From Rosellinia necatrix (lineage: Eukaryota > Ascomycota > Sordariomycetes > Xylariales > Xylariaceae), in NCBI GenBank assembly GCA_021209875.1, contig JAGYVD010000009.1:1736001-1800000 (forward strand): a stretch of 64,000 nucleotides of DNA. Reading direction: 5' to 3'. Position 1 is the first letter of the stretch. Each line of letters opens with the position of its first letter. This document shows, in pieces, positions 48,825 through 61,055 of the stretch. The notes under the pieces are model-generated. The model had not been told where the DNA came from. It did not search any database and saw nothing but the letters and a program-made list of their open reading frames with translations. Position numbers and translations under genes: made by a program.

Positions 48825-50058
48825 TTACTGCTCGAGAGCTTTGGCTATTTTATCCCAGCCCTTGGTAAAGTACGCCTTGCACAACGTTGCTCTAAGTTGG
48901 TTGATTGCTTTATAGTACAAATCATCATCCTTGATGAGACCGGTGTCTAGGAGATGGGCAAGGAAAGGGTACACCCCGGCGCTGCTCAGCCGCACCTACG
49001 CCCGACGTGATGTCTAGTTTATCCTGGCTACAACATGGTTGTCTTCGCTACTACCGGACAGACCAACCTTAATACTTTGTTGAGAGGGTTCGGGTCCTAT
49101 CTGACCGCTTTGTCTCCATTCCTGCCTTTTCTCCTGTAGTAAACGTTGCATATAGTTGTTTCTTAAAGGCTGCGCAGGAACTAAAAGGATCAGTAGAACA
49201 GTCCAGCGTGCCGTTGTATTGGTAAGCTTCGTTGAAAAATAGAAAAGCCGCCTTTAGCAGATTTATAAGGACGGTTTTATTGTTCCCGGAGTCGTCGGGA
49301 ACTTAGCTGCTTATTCTATTATGTGCAGCATAAAAATTAGTAGCGCTATGCCGACTAAGGAGCAGCAGCTAGTTACTTAATTTCGGCCGGCCGGCCACCA
49401 AAATTTGCACCTTTTTATCGGCATTAACGTGTAGGTCTATATTGTCGCCAGTCGGCCCGTATGTGTAATCTCTCTTAATATGTTTTTTAACGACAACATC
49501 GGTTTAAGGTTTGAGCGGCGTTTGTTTTTGGATGCTTAGGTTATCTCGGTTGCTTTGGGGCGCAGGACACGTTTTGTTAACAGTCCGGGTTCTTGGCTGG
49601 GTATTTATTTCGATTAGGGCCGGGACTGGGGTAACACGTCGCGTTTTATTATCGGATAGGTTGTTAGATACAGGAATAGTTGTAGCGGGCGTGGACGTAG
49701 GCGTTAGGGCGGTTACAGGAGTAACGAAACTATGAATGGGCATAGTGAGACTTTCGGGGCGCGCATCTTCTAGAGCAATGGGGTTGTTTAGATAGTGCTG
49801 GTACATCTGGCTTCGTTGAGGGAGCTGGCTACGGGAGTGCTTAAAAGTATTTTTGTTCTTGAGAGTTCTGATACTGAGATTATCGCATAGCTCTGACTCG
49901 TCGGGATATGTAAGGATTGTATGGCCATCGGCTCCTTGCTTGCGTAGACAAACCTCGAGTTGACCGGAAGGTGGGAGTTTTGGGGACGCCCAAGCTCGAT
50001 CGAGGGAGCAGAGTTCTAGCACTACCTTGTCAACGTCCCAATCGAAAGGGTCGTCCAT
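48825..50058 (-). pseudogene. RIP-disabled gene relic, about 410 codons
   Basis: Read on the minus strand from ATG 50056-50058 to TAA 48825-48827. The first 184 residues are open: MDDPFDWDVDKVVLELC, a segment resembling a SAM-like N-terminal domain of repeat-associated fungal proteins I recall only vaguely, then a Thr/Pro-rich linker. The same frame continues as plausible protein through a TAA (49504-49506), TAG (49369-49371) and TAA (49303-49305), with TYGPTGDNIDLHV and AAFLFFNEAYQYNGTL between them. Near 49200 the coding sense moves to another frame (PAQPLRNNYMQRLLQEKRQE), which passes two TAGs (49014, 48996) and ends LCKAYFTKGWDKIAKALEQ. All five nonsense codons are TAA or TAG and could arise by C to T in Gln codons. 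The gene lies between two RIP blocks. Function unknown. Confidence 0.6.
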
Positions 50059-51439
50059 TTTGTAAGGTTTTTATGTTAGGGCGCTCCTGAGGTGACGTGT
50101 TTTGGAGATGTGGAACCGTAAGCGATAGATCGGAAGATAGCGAGGAGATACAGTATGAGCTGATAGCCAGCTAGATAAAAGAGGGAGGGAAGGAGGGGTA
50201 TGATATGAACGTGGCCGTAGTGATCGATATGTTGTTAATATATTAGTGAGGTACCTAGGTAGTTGAGAAGTTGTTGCGCGTGCAAGGCAACCTTGGTATG
50301 TGAATGCATGTAGGCGTTCGTAGGGCTGAATACCTAGGTAGCTTCTAGGCAAGCGACTTCCTAGGAAGTCGCTTGGTCGGTCCCCGGTTAGAGGCCAGAG
50401 TGGGCTTAGTAATCAAGGCGGGAATGAAAATGTGCCTTAGCCTACTGTGATAGGTGGAGATAGACCAGAGAGACCCCGTAAGAGGGGAAGATGTTGTGTG
50501 CGGCCTCTGTATCGTCTCCAACAACACCTCGCGCCGGGCACGCTACAGCTCTGCCGTTTCCACCCGTCGACATGCCCGTTTACAGCGCATACATCCTTGG
50601 TCTCGTCGAGGCTGATCCCGTCCGCAAATGCCGACGGTGCCACCGCTTCGAGTGTGCCGTCGGCGGCGCCCCCTTTGCCGTGCCTTGCCCACGGCCTGGC
50701 GTTATCTAGGAGATCGCCTTGTCCGAGGCGTTGCTGTATGTGTTATCGTAACCCCTACGATTGATATGCCGCCTATTTACCTAACCTGGATCTAGTGGCA
50801 ATGTCTTCGCGAACTCCGCTCGTGCCTGTCCCCCGGAGGCGTATCTTTTAGCCTCAGGCCGGGGTATGTGTTATTGCTCTCTAATGTAGTTAGTGATGCT
50901 AACGTAGACTAAAGGTTTGGAACGCCACGGCCGCCAGCTATCGAGGCACCCCGAAGTGCGCATATAAAGACATCTATAAATTCGACGACGATGGCGATAT
51001 TGTTGAGCACTAGACTTGTCGGAACCTTTGTGCTCTCCCCCGTCATTTCAGATCGCTCCAGCCTAACCAGCAGTCCTCGGTTCTCGGCCGTTTCTTTGCA
51101 GCTGCGCTCAATCACTAAACGGGCTTTGGCCGCTTGGTAGATCTGTTTGAGGGTGAGCTGGTCAAGGTTACCATCAAGCTGGATGGGGTCGACCATGCCT
51201 GGTATACAGATGTACCTCATTCTGCCTGCTATAACTGGCCTAATCTATTTATAGAAACTATAACTACGGTTTTATTCCCTACGATTACTGAATGGCTTAA
51301 GGTCTGTGGCGTCTTTGATTCGGCTGCCGGCACCTTTCGATGCGATCGCTGTTAGTGTTAGTCTGGTAGGGTGGTATGGTAGACTGTCTTCTTAGTTATT
51401 GTCGCTTTGAACTGATAGAGCAACACATTCGATTATCGC
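50059..51439. other. Normal-composition island with possible gene fragments
   Basis: Several short open frames overlap: 50572-50709 plus (MPVYSAYILGLVEADP then KCRRCHRFEC, a possible zinc-ribbon-like piece), 50909-51220 minus (LTLKQIYQAAKARLVIERS) and 51134-51355 plus (KVTIKLDGVDHAWYTD, ending FRCDRC). The last two overlap on opposite strands, so at most one is real. They look protein-like but lack starts, splice structure or recognisable families. I read the island as decayed coding DNA spared from full RIP. Confidence 0.35.
50350..50375. repeat. Perfect 26-base palindrome
   Basis: The half-site CAAGCGACTTCCT is followed immediately by its exact complement, with no loop. A shorter related dyad (ACTTCCCAGGAAGT) occurs at 48625. 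Confidence 0.9.
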
Positions 51440-51924
51440 ATAATGATATAGTATATAAGCTTATTTTTTAAAAGAGGTAACAGATTTGGTGGAAACTAAT
51501 GCTTAATATATACTATTACAGCTGCTCGGAATAACTTTTTAATGCTGGACAGATTCTATTTGTCACGACCTAGAGATAACCTGGTCTGCTTACCCCTCGA
51601 TAAAACAACCTACCCTGCAAGACTTACCCCGCACACAAGTGCTGGCGGCACTAGTTAATACATGCATTTGCTAAAGCTATTTATTATACCGCTGCTCAAC
51701 CGGTTATTTATTACACTTAATTTACTGTACCAATAAATACTACGCTAGTAAAACTTTACTTATTTATATTTATTAATTTTATTAATAAATAATAAATAAA
51801 TAAACTTAGTATAAATAAATTATAATAAATATAGTAATAATAAGCTTGAATAAGGGTAGAAAGGAAGATGGCTCTATTAAGAAAGAGTAGGTGGAGTAAA
51901 CTCCTCTACGTAAAGAATTACATC

Positions 51925-52066
51925 AGGGTGGGTGGCCCTGTGGGCCACCTGCCGACGGCTGTCATCCATGACAGCCTTATCTAATCATACAGTTTCCACT
52001 CGTGACTCCACTCGTGACCCTGATTCAGAGAATCAGGGAGTCCCCCCTTGGGGACTCTATCAAGTA
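51925..52066. repeat. Hairpin chain, left member of an inverted pair
   Basis: Four perfect dyads follow each other: GGTGGCCC-TGT-GGGCCACC (51931-51949), GGCTGTCA-TCCA-TGACAGCC (51957-51976), CCCTGATTC-AGA-GAATCAGGG (52018-52038) and GAGTCCCC-CCTT-GGGGACTC (52038-52057). The reverse complement of this segment resembles 60930-61055. Confidence 0.8.
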
Positions 52067-53120
52067 AACTTATAATTTTATACTGTTTTAGCTGCAGCAA
52101 AAAGCTAGTATAAATTACTAACTTTTTATTTAGCTTTTATTTATTTTTTGTTTTTTTTTTATATTTTCAAATTTTTATTTATAATATTAATATAAAAAGT
52201 TTTTATATTTTAATTATTAATTATAATATTATTTTAAAATATTTTTTTATTGTTAAATAATTAATAAATTATAAAACTTTTTTTTTTACTATAATTAATA
52301 ATAAATAAATTAATTAAAACTTAATATAAAAACCTAAACTATGAAATTATAAATAAAAAATAATATATATAATAATTTTATGTTTTATTAAATTATTTAT
52401 TATTTTTTAGTTAAAAAACAAAAATAGTTTATTTACTAAATTTAAACTATAAAATTAATATTTTTAAATAATAATAAAATATAATTATTTAAAATAAAAA
52501 CAAACAAATAATTTTTAGCTATTATTTAAGTTATAAAAACAAAATTAATTATTTAAATAAATAATTTGCTTAAAATATTTATTTAATTAAAAATTAATTA
52601 TAATAAATACTTTTAAAAGCATTTAATTTTAATTTATTCAGCAAGCTGCCTGGCTTAAATATTTTTTTTTTTTAATAAAATTAATTGAAATGATAAAAAT
52701 TAAATAAAACACTAAGCTTAAACTTTAAAAACTTTTATTAATAAATAAAATAAATTTAATATTTAGTTTTAAACTATAGCTATGAAATTTAAAAAAATAA
52801 TTTTATTTTTATATTAAAAAATCTATATAAAATATTTAATTAATATTATAAAAATAATATTAAATTTTTTTAAAAATATAATATAGCTTAACAGCCTGCT
52901 TGTTTTTAAATATAGCTAAAATAATCTAAGTTTTAGCTATTTATTATTATAACTTAAATTAAAAATTTTATGTTAAAAAAAGCTTAAAATTATTATTTTT
53001 ATAACAGTAAAAATTTTAACCATTTTTTATTTAAATTTTAATTTTTAATTTAAAAAATAGAAATTTGAGCAGATATTTATAAAATAATTTTATAAAAATA
53101 TTTTTTTTTAAACTTAATAG

Positions 53121-53300
53121 TAAGGATTACTAGGGGTAGTGTGGTATTAAGTCTATAAAGTGTGATGTAGATTAGATAGAGGCTTTTGGTCCCGCAGAGA
53201 CCAGAAGCTTTTTAAGCTAGGTTATTTTATTTAAGCTATATAATCTTTATTTAGCTAGCTCTGCTAGCTAAATAAAAAGCCTTTTTTTTTAATTATATTA
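53121..53300 (+). repeat. Palindromic repeat family, copy D
   Basis: It begins TAAGGATTACTAGGGGTAGT and keeps both hairpins in weakened form, with the second arm changed from CTTATCTAGC to TTTATTTAGC. It is embedded in AT-rich DNA and partly mutated by C to T changes. Confidence 0.9.
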
Positions 53301-56300
53301 AGTGCTAAAGCTATAATAAAGCGTTATTGTTTTTAATAATTATACAACTTTTTTTTTATTGTTTATAAAGTTAGCTACGGCTTTTTTTTAATTTTTTTAG
53401 CCGAGGTTTATTTCTTTTTTTAATTTTAGTGTTTTTTAATTAGTTTTTTAATATTATATAGTTGCTATTTTAATTTTTATTAGTTGTTTTTATAATTATA
53501 TTTTTTTATTTAATAAAATAATTAAATTTGTTTTTAATACGGTTTATTTAATGCTTAAAATTATTTTAATTTTAAATAAATTTTTTTTTTAAGTCCTGCT
53601 CTTTAAACACTAGGCTTAATACTAGTATTTTTAATAAAATTTTTTTATTTATGTTTTTAAATAATAAGTGCACAACTAAAATAATAAAATAAATATTAAA
53701 AGTTTTTAATAATTTTAATTTATAAGCTAATCTAATAACTTTTTTTAATTTTTATAATTTTACATGCTATTAAAAATATTTTTTAACAGCTTTTAAAAAA
53801 TAATATTTTAAATAAAGCTTTAAATATATTTTATTTTTATATTAAACTTTATTAATTTATATTTGTTGTTATAATATTATTTAATACATGTTATTATAAA
53901 ATTTATAGCTAACTTTATATTTTTATAAAAATGTTTTTATATAAATTAAATATTTTTAATAGTTATATTTATTTTTATATTAATAAAAGCTTTATTTAGT
54001 TTAAATAATTAAAATTTAAAAAGCTGTTTATAAGCTAATCATTTAATAAGTTTTAAATATGTTTTATTTAAATTTTATTATAAAAATAGCAATATATTTA
54101 TTTATTTACGGTTTAAATATATATATATATAATATTAAATATGCTTTTATTTTACAAGTTTTTAACTTAATTATATAAAGCTTTAATTTTTTATTATGCG
54201 CTGTTTGCTAAAATAATATTTATTATTATATATTATTACTAAAAATTTAACTTTTATTTTTAAATATATATAATTTATGCTTATTTTTGAGTTAATATTA
54301 TATAATAAATTGTTTATAATTATAAAAAATATCTAAGCTTAAAAAATTTACAACGTTTTTATTACTTTTATAGATTGTTTTAAAACTTTTTAATATTTAA
54401 AATCTTTAATATAATTTATTATAATTTTAGTTTTTATTATTTTTTTATTATTAGTTCTAAATATATTATTTATATGTTGTTTAATATTAGTTTTTATTTG
54501 TTTAAACTATTTTTTTTAGTATTTATTAAGTTAATAATATTTTTAATTAATTAAATATTTTTAAAATAAAGTTTAGCCTGTTTAATATATAATATATTTG
54601 TAATTTATATTATTATAAATATATAAACGTGTTAATTAAACGTTTATTTATATAGTTTATAAATTTATTGTTACGCTTAGGTTAATTTAATATGCTTTTT
54701 ATTGCTAAATAATCGGTAAAAAAAAACTATTCAGTTAATTAAAGCTTTAATTATAATTTATAAATATTAATATATTTAAACTATAAAAGCTATTTTTAGT
54801 TTAAAAATCTGTATTTTATTTCTAGTTATAATATATAGCGGCTTAAAAATATTATTAGTAATATTTATATATTTAAAATTATTAATGCTAGTTTTTATAT
54901 ATATTTATTTTTAATATAAAATAATATTATTTTAAAGCTTTTTTAGCTAGCTATTTATTTATATATATAATATTTTAGCAAGATTATAATAATAAAATAT
55001 AATATATAAACAGATTAAGTTTTAAAAGCTTTAAACAATTTTATTTTAGCTATAATTAGTTTAAAATATATAAACTAATAATATATTTAACGCTTGTTAT
55101 AATTATTAATTTTATATTGTTTTATTTTACGTTTTTATTAAATAGCTTTATTTTATATTTTTATAATAGTTTTACAACTTTAATATAATATACTAACAAT
55201 ATATAAAAAATCCTATATTTTTTAAATATTCTTTAAAACTTTTAACTAATATAAAAATTTAAAGTTTTTAAATACTATTAGCTGTTTTTAATTATTAATA
55301 TATTTAAAACATTTATTTAAAAGCTTAAAAGTTTTATAAAAAATATATAATAAAAGTTTTTTAAAAATAAAAATTTTTTTTTATTAAATAATATAAAAAT
55401 ATTACATAAATAAGCTAAATAGTTTGTTTTAATATTTAAAAAATAATAATATTATTAATAAAAGCTTTATAATAATATTTATATAAATAAAACAATTTAT
55501 TTATAAAACGTTAAATATATATAAACATATTATAAAATCTTATTAAAGCTATTATTAATTGCTTTAATTTTTAAAAACTTATTATTATAAATTAGTTTTA
55601 ATAGTTAAAATAAATTATAAATTAATAAAAAATACAGTCGTGTTTATTACAGTTAAATATTTTTTTTTAATTAATATAATAATTATAAATTATAACAATA
55701 ATAAATAGTTGTTTAAAACAGCAACTTTATTTAAAACTTTAAAATTAACTATTAAACATAAATATAATTCTTTTTTATATATAAGCTATATAATAAAATT
55801 AAATATATAAATAAAAAAATTATTAATTTATTTTATTTTATTTTGTTTATAAAATCTGTTAAATATTATATTAACTATTTTTTAATTATATATATTAAAA
55901 AATATAATTAAAAATTTAGTTTTATTTATTATTAATTATTTATTAAAAATATTTTTATCTGTTTTTTTTAATATGTTAATAATATTTTAGTTTTTTAAAT
56001 ATTAAATATTTTTTTAACAACTTAAGAATTTCTAGCGCTATAATATCTTTTTTATATAAATAAACTATTTATTTAAAGCTTTAATTTTGTTTTTTACTAG
56101 GTTTTTTTATATTTAATATTAACAGAATTTCTTAGATTTTAAGCTTTAAAGCTTTATTTAGCTATTTGCCAGCTTTTGCTATAAACGCGTTAGTTACGTT
56201 AATTTTATTTGTTATGTTTATTATATTAATCGCGTTTGCTATATTAAAAATCTTGTTAGAAAAAATCCTGTTAAAAAAATTTTATTTTGTTTTAACGCGT

Positions 56301-59300
56301 TAATTATTTCAATAATCGCGCTAGTTTTTATTATAATTAAGTTTAAATTTTACGTTATATCGCGTTTTTAATACATGTTAATAATAATAGCTGCAAAAAT
56401 AAAAGTTATTAATATAAAGTCTGCTAATAAGTATACGTTTAATAATTTAAACTTATTAAAAATATATATTTTATTTTTAAATATAAAAATATTAAAATTA
56501 ATAGCTGATAAAATATTTTATAACGGATTAATTAATAAACTAGTATTAATTAATAATATATTAGTTATATTTATAGCTTTAGCTGCTGCTAACTTTAAAG
56601 CTACTATTACAGCTTTTAAATTTTTTTTATATATTTTTAATATTTAATTTTTAAAATAGTTGTTTTTAATTATATTTATTTAAATATTTTTAAAAATAGT
56701 TTTAGTTTTAAAAACAGATTAATAATTATTACGCTTGCAAAAGTTATAAACTTAATTAAAGCTGCTATATTATTTTTTATAATAGCTTAAATATAAAGTT
56801 TTTGTTTTTAGTAGTAGTTTATATTTAATTAATGCTAGTATTAATATTTTAAGCGTTAAAATAACTTTTTATATTAAAATTATTTTATAAACGTATAAAT
56901 TTGCTTTAAAAATATTTAAAAAACATTTTAAAGTTTTTAATATTTATAAAAATAATTATATTTAAATTATAATTAATAAATACTCTGCAAGTATTTAAAA
57001 GTTGTTTTTAATAATATTTTAATAATTCTTTTTTATAACTTCAGCCGTGTTTATAAACTTTAATAATTATAAAATTTATAATTATTATTATTTAAAATAT
57101 AGAATTTTAATATAATTTTTGTTTATATTTAATTTAACTATTTCTAACTTTTTAAATCTAGCTTGTTTATTTTTCAAAATATGTTTAAATTTGCTTAATA
57201 ATTATTTTATTATTATTAAGCAAATACAGCTTATATTTAAGCTTTTATAATATTTTTGCTACTAGTAAATTTTAAATAATAATTTTAAAATATAAAAATT
57301 ATTATTTTTGCTTTTGTTTTTTAAAATTATATAAGTTATTAAATGCTTTCTAAAGAAACGGTATAATTAATTTATTTTTTATTTAAAGATTATAATTTTA
57401 TTTATTATTATATTTTTAACTAGTTTTATTAAAAAAACAATTTTTATATAATTTTATAATATAATATTAAAACAGTTATATTTATATAAATTATTAAAAC
57501 AATATATTATATAATATATATAATATCTTATATCGCTTATAAATACGCTTAATTAAACATAACATATTTTACCTATATTTAGCTGGACGTTTAATATAAT
57601 ATATAACATGTTAACCTTAGTTACGCGCTAAATTAAACATTTAATCGCAATATTTACACGATTAGCTACGATCAATTATAATGAACGTTTTATCGCTGTT
57701 TAATTTAAAATTAAATAAAGTATAAAATAATGTCGTGTTTAATACTAATAAGTTTAATTTAGCTGTATTAGCGCGCTTTTTTTAGTAACGATTATATTTA
57801 TTTTTATATTTATTTTAGCCGTTTTTTTTTATTACTTTTCTTTTTATTTAAGCTCATGGCTTTTTTTTTTTTATTATACTACTTTTTTTTGTTTTTTTTT
57901 TATTCTGCGTTTTTTTAACGCTTATTTTTTTAATTATTAGACTTTCTGTTATAGTTTTAATTATTTTTTTTAATTCGCAGATATTTATTTTTTGCTGCTG
58001 CTAATAAAAAAGGCTTTATTTTAACAACTTAAGTTATATATTTTGCTAAAATATTTTTTATATTAAGCGCTAAAAAATATTATTTAATTTTAAAGTTTAT
58101 ATTAATTTCTATTAAAATTATAACGCTATATTAATTTTTATTATTAACGTTTAAAATTTTTATAGCTTAAATATATTTTAGTCTTTTTTATATAAACATA
58201 ATAAAAATAGGATTTTGTTATATAATATTTTTTAATAATAATTTAGTTTAAATAAAACGTTTTATTGCTACAGCAGGTTATATATTAAATTAAATAGTTA
58301 TTTTATTTAAAATAACGTTTAATTTTTATGTTTTAAGCTTAAGTTATCTATTAGTAGTTAATTTATTATTTTATTATAAAACTGCTAAACTTTTTAATAA
58401 TATTTAAAACATAATTAATATTTATTAAATATTTTGTTTTATTATTTTTAAATTTTTAAAAAACAAATTAATTTTTTCTGCAAAATAAAATACGCCGGTA
58501 AAAATAAGCTTATTTTTATACGTTATTATTTTTATATTATTTTTATTTTTTTATTTAAGTTAAACTAGCTAATATTAGCCCGCTTTATATAGTTATTATA
58601 TAATAAAAAAAGCAAAGCTGTTAAATATATAATGTTTTTTTTTCTGATTTTCTTTTTTTATATTTATAGTTATTTTTGTTACTCGGACTTTTTTAATTAA
58701 AAAGTTGTTTTAAAAGTTTTTTTCTACCGCGTTTTTTATTGTTTATATTTAAGTTATTTAAATTATTAAAATTATTATTTAGCAGAAATAGTTTTAATAA
58801 GTTTTTATTACCTGCTAAATGTTGCAGTTTTAAAAGTGTTATAACAAAAAATGTTATAAATATATTATATTTAAAATAATATAAAATAAAAAACTTTATA
58901 TATTATTATGCTGTTTTAATAAGCAAAGCTTTTATTAATAAATATACGGCTTATACTTTAAAACAGACTATCAAAATAATAAATACCGGTGCTATTAAAA
59001 CTTATACTAGTTTTATTAAAAGCATTAAAATAAACCATCTAAATAATAGTTTTAATGCTAATATAGCTGTAGTTAAATATTAATATTTAAAATGTTAAAA
59101 TTAAACAGGCAGTGCTGCTATATATTTAATTATATTTAATACAGCTTTAAATAATTAATTAGCAGCGCAATAAAATATTTTAAAAGCTAAAGTTTTTATA
59201 TTAGCTAATATTTTAGCGTAATTTAGTTATTATATTAGTTAATCGATTATTTTTACTGTTTTAATACTTTTAATATCTTTTTTATTTTAATTATATTATT

Positions 59301-60679
59301 TTTTAATTTGTTGTATTAATTTTATAAAAGTTTATAGCTTGAATAAATAATTCAAAAGTTTATTTATTTAGTTTAAATTTTAAATTTTAATTTTCTAATT
59401 TAAATTATTATTATTATAACAATTTATTTGTATTTTTAGCAATATAGTTTTTAAAACTATTTATTTTTTTAAAAAAATTAAAAACTGTTATAATTATTAA
59501 ATATTGCTTTTTTAGTTTTAAACTAAGCAATAATCGCGAGGTTTTTATTAAATTTTTGTTTATTTTATATTATTTTTAAACAGGTTTAAAATATAAACCT
59601 ACAATTTTTTATTATTGTTTAATTTAAACTTATTATTAAACTTATTTTAAACTATATTTTTTTTAACATAAAATGTTTAATATTTATAGTTTTAATTTTT
59701 AATTTTTATATAGATTAAAAAATGCTAGCTTAATAAACTAAGGTTTTATTAGCAAAAATAACGTTTTTTATATTATTTTTAGTATTAATAGTTTAAATTA
59801 AATTATTTTAAAACTAAAATTCTTTTAGCTTTTATAAGCTTTAAAATTAAAATTTTAATTATTAAAACTATTTTAAATTTTTAAGGGCTAAAAACTTTAA
59901 GTTAGTTTTACGTTTTAATATATTAATAATTATTAAGTTTATACAAATTAATAGTCGAGATTTAAATTAGTATTAATAGCAGAACAAATATATATAAGTT
60001 ATATAATTTTTATAATTAAGCTAGCAAGTATTATTAGCTGTTATATAAATTTATATTTATATATATGTTTTAAAACAAAATTAAATTTTAAAAGTAAAAA
60101 TAAAATAAAAATATAATCAGGTATTATAAAAACCTGCGTGCTTATTAAAAACCTAACGCAGGCTTTTAAAAAATAAAGCTAATATTAATTATAAGTTGCA
60201 ATTTTATTATTCAAATATAATATTAATTAAAGTTTAAAAAACAGCTAATTATAATATTATAATAGTTAAATATTTAGGGCTAAAATAATTAAAATATAAA
60301 AAACAATATATTATTTTAATATATTAGTAGTTAAATATAGTAATATTGTTTAAAATATAATATAAAGTTAGACTTAGCTGCTGTTATTTTAAAATATAAT
60401 AATTAACTAGTTAGTTAACGCAGGATTTATTAAATTAATTAAACTATCGAATTTATAAAATAAACACTAATAGATTTTACTAGCAATAGTTAAGTTTAAA
60501 AGCTTGCAATTTTATTTTTTTTTATAAATAGCGCTGCTTAAAATATAAAAAAAAGCTGTGTTAAAGTTTAAATACGCGCGGACGTTAAAAACTTAAACAT
60601 GTTTTATCTGCCAGCATAAAAAAAAAATAAACTAAAATATAAAGTTATATAATTATAAAACTTACCGCATTATTTTATA

Positions 60680-60858
60680 AAAATTACTAAAAGTAGTATA
60701 ATATTAAGTTTATAAAATATAATATAGATTAAATAAAAGCTTTTAGTCCTGCAGGGACTAAAAGCCTTTTAGGCTAGGTTATTTTATTTAAGCTATATAA
60801 TCCTTATCTAGCTAGCTCCGCTAGCTAGATAAAGAGCCCCCCCTTTCCTGACTATGTT
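60680..60858 (+). repeat. Palindromic repeat family, copy E (heavily mutated)
   Basis: It aligns without gaps to copy B over the first 64 bases (from ACTA) with 17 differences, every one G to A or C to T relative to B. It ends GAGCCCCCCCTTTCCTGACTATG, the same C-run end as copy B. Confidence 0.9.
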
Positions 60859-60929
60859 ATTTAAATTATTTACTGTTATTTTAAGCTAAAGATTTTTATA
60901 TTTTATATAAAAAAATTCTATAAAGCAGT

Positions 60930-61055
60930 ATCATAGAGTCCCTAAAGGGGCCCGTATTAATCAAGCTAACGGCTTATATTTTATTAGATTAGATTAAATA
61001 AGTTGCACAGGCTACGGCTAGCAACAGGTGGCCTACGGCCACTTCTGCAGAGGTT
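60930..61055. repeat. Hairpin chain, right member of the inverted pair (decayed)
   Basis: Segments ATAGAGTCCCTAAAGGGG, TTAGATTAGATTAAATAAG and AACAGGTGGCCTACGGCCAC correspond to the reverse complement of 51925-52066. One dyad, GTGGCC-TAC-GGCCAC, survives. Confidence 0.7.

Noticed and set aside
51925..52066. CRISPR-like array
   Set aside because: The hairpins differ from one another in sequence and there is no repeat-spacer periodicity; the genome is fungal.
56375..56647. 90-codon open frame in AT-rich DNA
   Set aside because: Ile/Lys/Asn/Leu composition dictated by A/T content; no motif.
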